NCBI GenBank assembly: GCA_003164045.1
Contig: PLRU01000073.1
Span: forward strand, 115,170-179,169
Direction: 5' to 3'
DNA: 64,000 nt
DNA from: Candidatus Lustribacter telmatis
Lineage (GTDB): Bacteria; Vulcanimicrobiota; Vulcanimicrobiia; Vulcanimicrobiales; Vulcanimicrobiaceae
The notes below the pieces were generated by a model. That model was given only the letters and a program-made list of their open reading frames with translations. It ran no database searches and was not told the DNA's origin. The translations under genes and the position numbers were made by a program. Numbering within the stretch: the stretch's first letter is position 1; each line of letters begins with the position of its first letter. Shown here piece after piece: positions 17,129 to 25,424 of this stretch.

Positions 17129-18027
17129 AGCAGATCGGCAAAGAAGCGGCGCGCCGTTTGCGGATGCGAGCGCAGCACAACGCTCAGCGCCTCCTCACCA
17201 TAGCCCGCATGATCGAGCCGCGGGTTCAAGAAATACGCCACGCTGATGCGCTCGCTGCCGGCGGGCGGACTCGTTACGCGGTGTCGCGCGGCAACGGCCG
17301 CACCGGCGGTCGCTCCGTGTAGCGCGCGGCCCAACACGACGATCATCTCGCCGGGCGCGGCGATTACGTCGATGAATGCGGTTCCGTCGTGGACTTGCAA
17401 GCCGCGCGTGCCGTCTTGCACGATCAGTGCGAGAAACCCGGAGTCGCTGTGCTCGCCGACGCCCTGCTGCGCGATCGCCGGAGCCGCTTGCGGATACTTG
17501 ATGATCTTCAATCGCTCGTGCGGCTGTCCCGAAAAACCGGCGGCAAGGGCGTTGCGAGGCAAGCCGATCGACTCGACGATCGAAGCCATGAGGCGCGTTG
17601 AGATACCGCGCAGGAGATGCATCCAATCGAGAACCGCCGGGCGCAACGTGGGCAGCGACGCCGGCCAGAGATTCGGCCCGTGCAGCCGGAGAAACGGCGG
17701 GTCACCGGCGACTAGCCGGACCGGTGCTTCTTCCGGTCCGACGTCGAGTTGTTCGCGCAGATCCGGCTCGCCCAGCGTACGTTCGCTCCCGGCCGCGGAG
17801 TAGCCGCGAAAATACGGCGAATGGATCATGTCGATCGCATTCCGTTCCGGTTGCGGCAACTCGAAAAACCGGCGGCTCTCCGCAAGCAGCCCGTCCGATA
17901 CGCGCACGTCGACGCCGTGTCCGGTCAACCGAAATGCGCCGAGTTCGCGCACGACTGCGCCGAGGCGCATCTGCTCGCTGCCGCCCGCGCGTTCGAGCCT
18001 TGTGAGATCGATCGCTGGAAGCTCCAC
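17125..18027 (-). CDS. Isopenicillin-N-synthase-like 2-oxoglutarate/Fe(II) oxygenase
   Basis: The 300-residue protein has the two iron ligands HxD in GEHSDSGFLAL, the distal His in AARHRVTSP and the R-x-S pair RISVAYFLNP that binds 2-oxoglutarate. N-terminal DLTRLERAGG and HGVDVRV match the DIOX_N region. This is not a TauD-type sequence, yet it ends an operon of an SsuABC-like transporter, where TauD usually stands, so an oxygenolytic C-S cleavage role is inferred. I chose GTG 18027; a CTG overlapping the ATPase stop is an alternative. It is the last gene behind leader 4. Confidence 0.82.
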   Translation of the reverse strand: MELPAIDLTRLERAGGSEQMRLGAVVRELGAFRLTGHGVDVRVSDGLLAESRRFFELPQPERNAIDMIHSPYFRGYSAAGSERTLGEPDLREQLDVGPEEAPVRLVAGDPPFLRLHGPNLWPASLPTLRPAVLDWMHLLRGISTRLMASIVESIGLPRNALAAGFSGQPHERLKIIKYPQAAPAIAQQGVGEHSDSGFLALIVQDGTRGLQVHDGTAFIDVIAAPGEMIVVLGRALHGATAGAAVAARHRVTSPPAGSERISVAYFLNPRLDHAGYGEEALSVVLRSHPQTARRFFADLL

Positions 18028-18041
18028 CGATCGTGCTTTCG

Positions 18042-18818
18042 TCAGGGAACCGCCGTTTCCAAGCGGCCGACGAGCGTTTCCGTGAGAGCCAGCACGCCGG
18101 GATCGTGCCGATTGCGCGGTTTCGGCAAAGGCACGTCGACGACGCCGCGAATGCGGCCCGGATTGCGGTCCATGACGACGATGCGGTCCGAAAGGAACAC
18201 GGCTTCCGCGACGTCGTGCGTCACCATGAGCATCGTGACGCGCTCGTGCTGCCAGATGCGCAAGAGCTCCGCTTGCATCTGACTGCGCGTGAGGGAATCG
18301 AGCGCGCCGAGTGGCTCGTCCAGCAAGAGAATCTGCGGCTGCGCGGAGAGACTTCGGGCGATCGACGCGCGTTGTGCCATGCCGCCGGAGAGTTGATGCG
18401 GGTACGCTTTCTCGAAACCGTCGAGGCCGACGAGCGCTAAGAAGCGGCGTGCCGTCTTCCGCTTCTGCGCGTCCGATCCACCCGTCTTCAGCAGTCCTAA
18501 CGCAACGTTCGCTTCGACCGTGAGCCACGGAAAAAGACGATGGTCTTGAAAGACGATCCCCCGCCGCAGGCTCGGACCGTCGACGCGCTCCCGATCGAAG
18601 ACCACCTCACCCGCATCGGGAGAATCGAGGCCGGCGACGAGCCGCAGCAATGTTGACTTCCCGCAGCCGCTCGGTCCGACGATGCTGACGAATTCGCCCG
18701 GTTCGACGGAAAATGAGACGTTCGAGAGCGCGTGCACATCGGAATCGTCGACGACAAACGATTTGGACACGCCACGGATTTCCAACGAAGCGTGCGCAGT
18801 TGAAGCGTACTCAGTCAT
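18042..18818 (-). CDS. SsuB/TauB-type ABC transporter ATPase
   Basis: The 258-residue ATPase has Walker A GPSGCGKST, FQDHRLFPWLTV at the Q-loop (SsuB/TauB form), signature LSGGMAQR and Walker B LLLDEPLGALD. It energises the two permeases encoded just upstream (18811, 19593). The start at 18818 overlaps the permease stop by 8 bases. The substrate is probably a sulfonate or related organosulfur compound, inferred from the family and the cysteine attenuator. Confidence 0.9.
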   Translation of the reverse strand: MTEYASTAHASLEIRGVSKSFVVDDSDVHALSNVSFSVEPGEFVSIVGPSGCGKSTLLRLVAGLDSPDAGEVVFDRERVDGPSLRRGIVFQDHRLFPWLTVEANVALGLLKTGGSDAQKRKTARRFLALVGLDGFEKAYPHQLSGGMAQRASIARSLSAQPQILLLDEPLGALDSLTRSQMQAELLRIWQHERVTMLMVTHDVAEAVFLSDRIVVMDRNPGRIRGVVDVPLPKPRNRHDPGVLALTETLVGRLETAVP

Positions 18819-19596
18819 CGGCCAACACCGCATCGCGAACGAATGCCCCCCTCACAAAACTCAGACGCAGCAGCGTGCTGAGAACAAATCCGATAAGGCC
18901 CAGTGCGACGATGCACACCAGCACGACGTCCATACGATTGTCCATCCTCGCCGATGCGAGAAACACGCCGAGGCCGGCGCCTTGATCGATCAGATACTCC
19001 GCGCCGATCGTGCCGATCCAGGCCGACGTCAGCGCGATTTGCAGCCCGGCTACGATGGACGGCCGGGCGCTTGGAAGAATGATGCGCCGGATCCGAGCCC
19101 AATAGCCGAATTCGAACACCCGCCCAACCTCGATCAAGGAGGCAGGTGCTTCGCGGCAGCCGATCTCGGTGTTGAGTGCCGCCGGAAAAAATGCCGCCAG
19201 CGCGATGAGGATCGTCTTGGCGGTATCTCCGTCGCCGAACCATGCCGTCAACAGCGGAATCCAGGCGAAGAGCGCTACTTGGCGCACGCTGTTGAGCGAT
19301 GGAGCGGCAAAGCGCTCGGCCAGCCGCGAGGCGCCGATTGCAATTCCCAGCAGGACACCGGCAAGCGAACCGATCGTCCAGCCCACAGCGAGGCGCAGAA
19401 GACTCGAGCTCACCGCCAACCAGAAATCGGCGTTCTTCGCCGACTCAACGAACGCACCGGCGAGTTGCCTCGGAGGAACGAGCAGATGCGGATTCCAACG
19501 GCCGCTTGCCGATGCAGCAACCCAGATCGCGGCGCAGATTACCGGTACGACGACGCCCCGCCAGTCGCTGCGCGGACGCGCGGTGCCGCGAATCAC
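18811..19596 (-). CDS. SsuC/TauC-type ABC permease 2
   Basis: The 261-residue protein has six helices and an EAA loop (APASLIEVGRVFEFGYWARI, then RIILPSARPSIVAGLQIAL). The GTG start at 19596 overlaps the preceding permease's stop in GTGA. With the gene at 19593 it makes two non-identical permeases for one ATPase, so the channel is probably a heterodimer, whereas SsuC and TauC channels are homodimers. Confidence 0.88.
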   Translation of the reverse strand: MIRGTARPRSDWRGVVVPVICAAIWVAASASGRWNPHLLVPPRQLAGAFVESAKNADFWLAVSSSLLRLAVGWTIGSLAGVLLGIAIGASRLAERFAAPSLNSVRQVALFAWIPLLTAWFGDGDTAKTILIALAAFFPAALNTEIGCREAPASLIEVGRVFEFGYWARIRRIILPSARPSIVAGLQIALTSAWIGTIGAEYLIDQGAGLGVFLASARMDNRMDVVLVCIVALGLIGFVLSTLLRLSFVRGAFVRDAVLADD

Positions 19597-20435
19597 GCCT
19601 CGACGCTCCAGGGCGTAAGCTGCCGCTCGATCCAGCGCATCGCTGCGTCCATGGACCAGCCCGTCACACCGATTACGGCGATCGTCACGAAGACGACGTC
19701 GAGTTGGAACAGCGTGCGGCTCCACGCCATGAGATGCCCTATTCCGGCAGCCGACGCCAGCATTTCGACGACGATCAACACGTGCCACGCATTGCTGAGC
19801 GCGAGACGCAGACCGGCAATGATGAGCGGCAGCGCCGCGGGTATCGTTACCAGCCGCAGGCGTTGCCAGGCGTCCAGTTCGAGAACGTCGGCCACCTCGT
19901 GAAAGCGCTGCGGCGCGGTGCGCATGCCGGCGAAACTGTTCAGCAGCAGCGGCAGAAACGTCGCCTTCGCGATGATCGCCAACTTGAGTTCTTCGCCGAT
20001 CCCGAAGATCAGCATGAACACCGGCAACCATGCGATCGTCGGTATTTGGCAGATCGTACGCACCGTCGGCCCGAGATAGGCGTCGATCGTTCGCGACCGC
20101 CCCATTGCGATGCCGGCGATCATACCGAGCGATCCGCCGATGAGCAGCCCCAACACCACGCGCTGGAGACTCACCGCGAGCGCTGCGAGGAGATCGCCGC
20201 CGCGCAACAGATCGATTCCGGCCTGCCACACGGCGATCGGGCTCGGCAAGATTTGCGGACGCATGAGGTGCAGCGCAACGGCCAGGGACCAGAGAGCGAG
20301 CACGCCGAGCGGAATCACCGCGCCGATAGCGATCGATTGAAATCGCCGGAAGATGCGATGCTGCGGCGCCGGAACGCGTTGCGCGACGATCCCGGGTGAG
20401 ATGAGAGCGTGGATGAACGGGACGGAGCGTATCAT
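19593..20435 (-). CDS. SsuC/TauC-type ABC permease 1
   Basis: The 280-residue permease has six helices and the EAA loop APQRFHEVADVLELDAWQRL followed by IPAALPLIIAGLRLALSNAW. The start at 20435 overlaps the ferredoxin stop in ATGA. It lies between the AprAB-like pair and the second permease, coupling transport and redox genes in one leader-4 transcript. Confidence 0.88.
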   Translation of the reverse strand: MIRSVPFIHALISPGIVAQRVPAPQHRIFRRFQSIAIGAVIPLGVLALWSLAVALHLMRPQILPSPIAVWQAGIDLLRGGDLLAALAVSLQRVVLGLLIGGSLGMIAGIAMGRSRTIDAYLGPTVRTICQIPTIAWLPVFMLIFGIGEELKLAIIAKATFLPLLLNSFAGMRTAPQRFHEVADVLELDAWQRLRLVTIPAALPLIIAGLRLALSNAWHVLIVVEMLASAAGIGHLMAWSRTLFQLDVVFVTIAVIGVTGWSMDAAMRWIERQLTPWSVEA

Positions 20436-20764
20436 CCCGGCATCGCCGCCCGAATGTTGAACGTCGGATCGCGATCGGCACCGCCCGGTTTGCCGCGATT
20501 CCAACCCATTGCGCGCGCGTAACTGCCGAATAGGCCCGCCGCCTCGATGTCGGCCTCACGCACGTGCGGAGCACGTTCGGCCTGGGCGTCGACGAACAGT
20601 GCATCCGCCGGGCAGTAAAGTTCGCATAAAAAACAGGTTTGACAATCATCTTGCCGCGCGATGAGCGGCGCGCCGGCCGGCGCGGCGTCGAAGACGTCCG
20701 CCGGGCAGACTTTTACGCAGATATTGCACTCCACGCAGCGTGTTTCCGACACGATCTCGATCAC
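20432..20764 (-). CDS. AprB-like ferredoxin with two [4Fe-4S] clusters (copy 1)
   Basis: The 110-residue protein has two CxxCxxCxxxCP motifs (CVECNICVKVCP and CQTCFLCELYCP), each binding a [4Fe-4S] cluster with crossed ligation. The start MIEIV and overall layout resemble the beta subunit of adenylylsulfate reductase. It should pass electrons to or from the flavoprotein at 20761, whose stop it overlaps in ATGA. Two further copies lie at 25421 and 27449, each beside its own flavoprotein. Confidence 0.85.
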   Translation of the reverse strand: MIEIVSETRCVECNICVKVCPADVFDAAPAGAPLIARQDDCQTCFLCELYCPADALFVDAQAERAPHVREADIEAAGLFGSYARAMGWNRGKPGGADRDPTFNIRAAMPG

Positions 20765-22305
20765 GAAGCCAGCGCCTCCGCTAGGGGCGCCTCATCGCGT
20801 ACGATGCGCATCGCATCGAGTCCCGAGATGCCGACTGGCCGCGCAAACGCCGGGTCCATTGCCGGCGCATCGAGCCGGCGGTGCATTCCGCGGCTCTCCG
20901 TACGATGCAAAGCAGCCGCATACGACCAGCGTGCCGTCGCCGTCATCGCAGCGGCTTCGCGAGAACGCAGCGCCGCCACACCGGCGAGCCCGCCGGCGCT
21001 ACGCAAATTCGCCCAAGCATCGCCTAAATTCGCAAGCGACCGCACGAGCGTTCGGCCGGTGCGGAAAAAATTGCGATCGAGCGGAAGCATTTCGGCCTTG
21101 ACGACGCCGACGGCAGCGGGATCGAGGCGGGTCCGGCCGGCCGGCTGCGCGACGCGCGTCTCGTGGTGGCGCCCGACGTATCGCGCGAACGCGCCGGCGG
21201 ATCTTCCGGCCCACACACCGGAAGCGATGGCCCAGGCGGAATTCGGACCGCCGCCGCCGCTGATTGCCCCGGTAAGGCGCTCGCGGCTGGCCGCATCTCC
21301 GGCGGCGAAGAGGCCCGGCACACCGGTGGCGCACGAATCTCCGTCAAGCCGGATCCCGCCGACACCGCGAACGGTCCCCTCGCAACGCAGCATTACCGGA
21401 AAGCGCTCTTCGAACGGATTGATGCCGGCGCGGTCGAACGGCAGCAAAATGTTCGGCTGCCCGACGCGCAAATCGTTTTGCAGCGCGGCCGGCACGTTAT
21501 CGAAACGCGCATAGACGGGGCCATCGCTCAGAGCGCGCGCGACCAGCACTTGACGGTCCTCACCGTTGTCATCGATCGGCGTGCCGTCTTCGCGTGAGAA
21601 CGTCGCCCAAGAGTAGATGAGCCCCTTGTTCGATGCAGTCTGAAACGGCACGATCCCATACTGTGCGCTGAACTCCATCCCCGAGAGCGTCGCTCCGGCC
21701 TCGACCGCCATGAGATAGCCGTCGCCGGTTAACCCGGCGGCGCCATGAACGCGCTCGCCGAAAACGCAGCCGCCGGTGGCCAAGACGATGGCCGCCGCAC
21801 GAATCTGCCACGTCTCGTCGTTCTGTCGCGCGATGCCGGAGGCTCCCGAAACGACACCGTCCGCCACGATGAGTTCCAGTGCCGGATGATGGTCGTAGAC
21901 GCGCACGCCCGCCGCGCGCACGCGCCGCCGCATGAAATGCATGTAGTCCGCAGTTCGCAAATTTGGAATATACCGCTCACCGGCGTCGTCGGTCGGAAAC
22001 GGATATCCCCAGGCCGCAAGTTGCGTGAGTCCGTTGTGCGCCTCGTCGAGTGTGTGCACGGCCCACGGCACGTCGGCCACGCCGAAGGAACGGGCGACAC
22101 GCCGTTCGGCCGTCGCTCGTCGCCCGTCTTTGGTCGGAGCCCACCACGTTCCGAGCCCGGTCGGCGCGGCCGCGCCGCTCGTGCCAAGGTACCCCTTGTC
22201 GACCAACGTAACGCGAACGCCGGTTCGCGCGGCCTCGATCGCCGCCCATGAGGCGGCCGGGCCGCCGCCGATAACCAAGACGTCGGTGACGAGGTCGAGG
22301 GGCAT
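20761..22305 (-). CDS. AprA/fumarate-reductase-like FAD flavoprotein (copy 1)
   Basis: The 514-residue protein opens with a Rossmann FAD motif (DVLVIGGGPAASWAAIEAA), continues with VDKGYLGTSGAAAP, SGMEFSAQYG, and the C-terminal GLFAAGD typical of succinate dehydrogenase/fumarate reductase and adenylylsulfate reductase alpha subunits. It is shorter than dissimilatory AprA. Paired with a ferredoxin inside an organosulfur transporter operon, it more likely reduces or oxidises an imported sulfur compound than APS; the substrate is unknown. The start at 22305 lies two bases after the binding-protein gene. Confidence 0.8.
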   Translation of the reverse strand: MPLDLVTDVLVIGGGPAASWAAIEAARTGVRVTLVDKGYLGTSGAAAPTGLGTWWAPTKDGRRATAERRVARSFGVADVPWAVHTLDEAHNGLTQLAAWGYPFPTDDAGERYIPNLRTADYMHFMRRRVRAAGVRVYDHHPALELIVADGVVSGASGIARQNDETWQIRAAAIVLATGGCVFGERVHGAAGLTGDGYLMAVEAGATLSGMEFSAQYGIVPFQTASNKGLIYSWATFSREDGTPIDDNGEDRQVLVARALSDGPVYARFDNVPAALQNDLRVGQPNILLPFDRAGINPFEERFPVMLRCEGTVRGVGGIRLDGDSCATGVPGLFAAGDAASRERLTGAISGGGGPNSAWAIASGVWAGRSAGAFARYVGRHHETRVAQPAGRTRLDPAAVGVVKAEMLPLDRNFFRTGRTLVRSLANLGDAWANLRSAGGLAGVAALRSREAAAMTATARWSYAAALHRTESRGMHRRLDAPAMDPAFARPVGISGLDAMRIVRDEAPLAEALAS

Positions 22306-22307
22306 CG

Positions 22308-23366
22308 CTATTGCTTCGCCAGGGTCGGCGGCGCGTGACGCGGCTGCCAATAGCTGACGAGGTTGAGATCGCGCAAGGCAGCATCGAGATACCGGCGGTC
22401 GATCCACGCGTCGACGTCGAACGGCTGACGGATCAGCTTGTTGCGCAACGAGAAATCGACACCGACCTTCAGTCCGGCGACGAATAAGTCGTCGATTAAC
22501 GGGATCTGCGCGGTTTTGAGCGGGCCGGCGAAATCTTCGGCGAGCACTTTGCGCGGCGTCCCGGAACGCGCCCAGATGTCGAGCGCAGCTTCGCGATTGC
22601 GCGGAAACGACGTCCAATAGGCGGCCTTGACGAACGCGCGCACGACGCCCGCCGTCGCGGTCGGATATTTGCTCGCGAAGTCGCTGGTCACGCTGAACGC
22701 GTTGATGCCGTCGGGCGTCGTCTTGCCCGCGGTCGAGTAGATGACGCGCACGATTCCCTGGTCGCGGAGAGTGAGAATCGAGGCAACCCCGACGCTGGCA
22801 TCGGCTTCGCCGTTGCTCAACGCGGCGAGTTGATCGGCAGTCGGCAGATCGTAGAGCTGAATGTCCTTTTCGGACAGGCCCGCTTCTTCCAGCAACCGGT
22901 CAAGTGCCTGATGGAGGATCGTACCACGCTGCAGCGTGACGCGCAGCCCCTTGAGATCGGCAATGGAATTCGCCTTGACGCCTTGCCGTACGGCGACGTA
23001 GACGGTGCTCACGCCGCCGTTTGCAATGACGCGCGTTGCCAGCCCGTTCGCCTTCCCGATGATCTGCGGCAACTCGCCGTACGCCGCAAAATCGAGCTGA
23101 CCGGCTGCGAGGGCTTCGTTAATCGCCGGCCCGGTGTGATCGTAGTAGTGAAACTCGACCTGGGCACCCTTGAGTTCGTTCTCGATCAGGCGGTTGGCTT
23201 GAGCGACGGCAATCGCGTTTTGCCCGAACTGCTTGCCGTAGCCGTAACCAACGCCGCCGATGCGAATCACCGGCGGCAACGGCTCCGCGGCCAGAGCGCG
23301 CGCGCCGGTCGTCAGGAGTGCGCCCATCGCGGCGAGACTGGCGCGGCGCGTGAATTGTGGATTCAT
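22308..23366 (-). CDS. SsuA/NrtA-family ABC substrate-binding protein
   Basis: The 352-residue protein has a twin-arginine-like signal (TRRASLAAMGALLTTGARAL), then INEALAAGQLDFAAYGELPQI and SIADLKGLRVTLQRG. It is a close relative of the protein at 16073. As the first structural gene behind leader 4 it should supply the permease pair at 19593/18811. An AAGGAAG sequence lies about 13 nt before the ATG. The encoded protein would fold in the periplasm. Confidence 0.9.
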   Translation of the reverse strand: MNPQFTRRASLAAMGALLTTGARALAAEPLPPVIRIGGVGYGYGKQFGQNAIAVAQANRLIENELKGAQVEFHYYDHTGPAINEALAAGQLDFAAYGELPQIIGKANGLATRVIANGGVSTVYVAVRQGVKANSIADLKGLRVTLQRGTILHQALDRLLEEAGLSEKDIQLYDLPTADQLAALSNGEADASVGVASILTLRDQGIVRVIYSTAGKTTPDGINAFSVTSDFASKYPTATAGVVRAFVKAAYWTSFPRNREAALDIWARSGTPRKVLAEDFAGPLKTAQIPLIDDLFVAGLKVGVDFSLRNKLIRQPFDVDAWIDRRYLDAALRDLNLVSYWQPRHAPPTLAKQ

Positions 23367-23408
23367 ACTTCGGTGGTGACTTCCTTAAGGGACCTGAGAA
23401 AAATGCAA

Positions 23409-23438
23409 ATAAAAAAGCCCTCGCGACAGCGAGGGCTT
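23409..23438 (-). terminator. Attenuator terminator of leader 4
   Basis: Minus strand: AAGCCCTCGC and GCGAGGGCTT make a perfect 10-bp stem with a 4-nt loop, then six Ts. It starts 23 nt after the leader stop. The leader's AGCGAG (in codons 17-19) can pair with CTCGCT of the terminator, a competing fold. Confidence 0.92.
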
Positions 23439-23461
23439 GAAACGATAAGGCGGCGGAACGC

Positions 23462-23533
23462 CTACATCACGCCAAGGCTCGCTCTGCGAATCGGACGACA
23501 GCAACAAACACACGCGTTCAAGCGAACCAACAT
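23462..23533 (-). CDS. Polycysteine leader peptide 4 (23 aa)
   Basis: This 23-codon ORF has Cys at codons 8, 10, 11 and 12 (ACVCCCRP), with TAG at 23462-23464. The ATG is 6 nt after the -10 box, so it is probably leaderless. It heads the seven-gene minus operon 22308 to 17125 and is divergent from leader 3. Confidence 0.9.
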   Translation of the reverse strand: MLVRLNACVCCCRPIRRASLGVM

Positions 23534-23539
23534 GGGCGG

Positions 23540-23568
23540 AAGGTAACACGGTTGCCGCACGGTGTCAA
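23540..23568 (-). promoter_or_regulatory. Promoter of leader 4
   Basis: Minus strand: -35 TTGACA (23563-23568), 17-nt spacer, -10 TACCTT (23540-23545), 6 nt to the leader ATG. Its -35 is only 5 bp from the divergent -35 of leader 3; together they form TGTCAA-N5-TTGACA. Confidence 0.85.
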
Positions 23569-23573
23569 CTTGT

Positions 23574-23603
23574 TTGACAACTCGCGGGAGCATATGGTAC
23601 GGT
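23574..23603 (+). promoter_or_regulatory. Promoter of leader 3
   Basis: Plus strand: -35 TTGACA (23574-23579), 18-nt spacer, -10 TACGGT (23598-23603), 7 nt to the leader ATG. It is back to back with the leader 4 promoter. Confidence 0.83.
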
Positions 23604-23610
23604 CGCTTCG

Positions 23611-23679
23611 ATGTCGAGCCGCCCGCTGGTCTGTTGTAGTGCTTGTCCCATGCATCGATTTGGTGTGAGGCCGATTTAG
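23611..23679 (+). CDS. Polycysteine leader peptide 3 (22 aa)
   Basis: This 22-codon ORF has Cys at codons 8, 9 and 12 (VCCSACP) and stops at TAG 23677-23679. The stop sits inside TTAGCG, which can pair with CGCTAA at 23700-23705 at the foot of the terminator; a ribosome that reaches the stop would block this. It heads the five-gene plus operon 23778 to 28796. Confidence 0.88.
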   Translation: MSSRPLVCCSACPMHRFGVRPI

Positions 23680-23703
23680 CGTTCGCAGATCCACGTTTGC
23701 GCT

Positions 23704-23740
23704 AAAGCCCTCCGCCAATCGGCGGGGGGCTTTTTCTTTT
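23704..23740 (+). terminator. Attenuator terminator of leader 3
   Basis: AAAGCCCTCCGCC and GGCGGGGGGCTTT form a 13-bp stem (one G-U) with an AATC loop, followed by a T-rich tract. It starts 24 nt after the leader stop, before the flavoprotein start at 23778. Confidence 0.92.
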
Positions 23741-23777
23741 GCATGTGAGCGCACGCTCATGGAGTTTATTTTCACCT

Positions 23778-25424
23778 ATGGCAGCAACTCAGGATCCCGC
23801 AGCGCGGCTCGCGCAGGGCTCGTACGATACGCAGTTAGCGGCGGACGTGTTGGTCATTGGCGGCGGGCCCGCTGGTGCATGGGCCGCGCTGGCGGCCGCC
23901 GAGTGCGGCGCGAGCGTCGTCGTCGCCGAGAAGGGCTATACCGGGACCGCCGGACCGCTCAGCAGCGCCAACACGGGAATCTATTACATCAAGCCCGACG
24001 ATCCGATCCATCGGCACGGCATGGTGACGGCGCGCATGCCGCTCGCATTCGGTCTAGCCGACGAGCGTTGGCTCGAACGCACGCTCGATCAAAGCTATGC
24101 GAACCTCGACGCGATGGCACGCTGGGGTTACAAGTGGCCGAAAAACGAAGCGGGGCAAGAATATCGCGCCCGTTTGCGCGGACCCGACACGCTGATCTTT
24201 CTGCGCCGCCAGCTGCTGAAGTCGCGCGTCCGGTTGCTCGACCACAGCCCGGTCATGGAGCTGCTCGTTAGCGACGGCTCCGCTGCCGGGGCTGCCGGCG
24301 TCAACCGGCAAACCGGCGACACGTGGTCCGTGCGCGCCGGCGCCGTGGTTCTAGCGACCGGCGGCACGGCTTTTCTTTCGGGCGTTGCCGGCACGCGCGG
24401 GAATACCGGCGACGGATATTTGTTTGCGGCTGAAGCCGGCGCGGAGTTCTCGGGAATGGAGTTTTCGAGCCAATATGCGCCTGCGCCGCACGGCGGCGTG
24501 CTCTCGCGCGGCGCGCATCTCGAATATGCGACGCTCTTCGACAACGCCGGGAACGAGATCACGCGCGGGCGCAAGACGGTCGAAGCGATCGAGCACACCG
24601 GCGCAGCTTGGGCGATCCTCGACAAGGCCAAAGACGAAGCGACGCGCGCGATGCTGCGCGCGACCCACGCGCACATCTTCTTGCACCTCGACCGCCTCGG
24701 CATCGACCCGTTCACCGAGCAGTATCGCATCGACTTTCGCCTCGAAGGCACGATCCGCGCGGTCGGCGGTTTGGCAATCGACGATGAGCTCTCGACAACC
24801 GTCCCGGGCTTGTTCGCGGCCGGGGACATCACGACGAAGGAAAAAGTCGTCGGTGCGGGACCGCCCGGGGGCGGCCCCGCCGCCGCTTGGGCGATCGCAT
24901 CCGGTTCGTGGTCGGGTTCGTCGGCTGCCCGGTTCGCTCAACGCCTCGGACCGTCGGCGAACACGCGCGCCGTTGTGTCGATCGGAGGCACGGGATTGCA
25001 CGCGGCCGGTTCGCACCGGAGCGACTTAACCGTTGCGGACGTCACCGCTAGCGTGCAGGCCGAGATGATCCCTTTCGATCGGAACTATTGGCGCAGCGGC
25101 GTGCACTTGGAAGCGTCGCTCAATCGATTCGCCGGTGAATGGGCGCAAATTCGCGACGGCTCGCTGACGCCATCGGGAGCCGCAACGGCGCGCGACGCCG
25201 CGCGCGATCTGTTGCGTGGACGCGAAGCCGCAGCGATGCTCGCAACGGCACGCTGGATCAACGCATCGGCGCTGGCGCGCACCGAAACGCGCGGCCTTCA
25301 TCGCCGCAGCGACTTTCCCGATCTCGATCCGGCGCAAGAACACCATCTCATTTCCGGCGGGCTCGACCGCGTGTGGGTCCAGCGCCGGCCCGTCGGCACT
25401 CCCGAAGAGGCGCTGGCTTCGTGA
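23778..25424 (+). CDS. AprA/fumarate-reductase-like FAD flavoprotein (copy 2)
   Basis: The 548-residue protein carries DVLVIGGGPAGAWAALAAA near residue 23, VAEKGYTGTAGP, SGMEFSSQYA and GLFAAGD, so it is an FAD-dependent member of the fumarate reductase/AprA family. The start at 23778 fits the beginning of homology. It is the first structural gene behind leader 3 and overlaps its ferredoxin partner in GTGA. It lacks any membrane segment and should be cytoplasmic. The reaction is unknown; cysteine control points to sulfur release. Confidence 0.8.
   Translation: MAATQDPAARLAQGSYDTQLAADVLVIGGGPAGAWAALAAAECGASVVVAEKGYTGTAGPLSSANTGIYYIKPDDPIHRHGMVTARMPLAFGLADERWLERTLDQSYANLDAMARWGYKWPKNEAGQEYRARLRGPDTLIFLRRQLLKSRVRLLDHSPVMELLVSDGSAAGAAGVNRQTGDTWSVRAGAVVLATGGTAFLSGVAGTRGNTGDGYLFAAEAGAEFSGMEFSSQYAPAPHGGVLSRGAHLEYATLFDNAGNEITRGRKTVEAIEHTGAAWAILDKAKDEATRAMLRATHAHIFLHLDRLGIDPFTEQYRIDFRLEGTIRAVGGLAIDDELSTTVPGLFAAGDITTKEKVVGAGPPGGGPAAAWAIASGSWSGSSAARFAQRLGPSANTRAVVSIGGTGLHAAGSHRSDLTVADVTASVQAEMIPFDRNYWRSGVHLEASLNRFAGEWAQIRDGSLTPSGAATARDAARDLLRGREAAAMLATARWINASALARTETRGLHRRSDFPDLDPAQEHHLISGGLDRVWVQRRPVGTPEEALAS

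Noticed and set aside
18811-20649. A single 612-residue open frame
   Set aside because: Only the last 261 residues are permease-like; the rest is the antisense-like shadow frame over the first permease gene.
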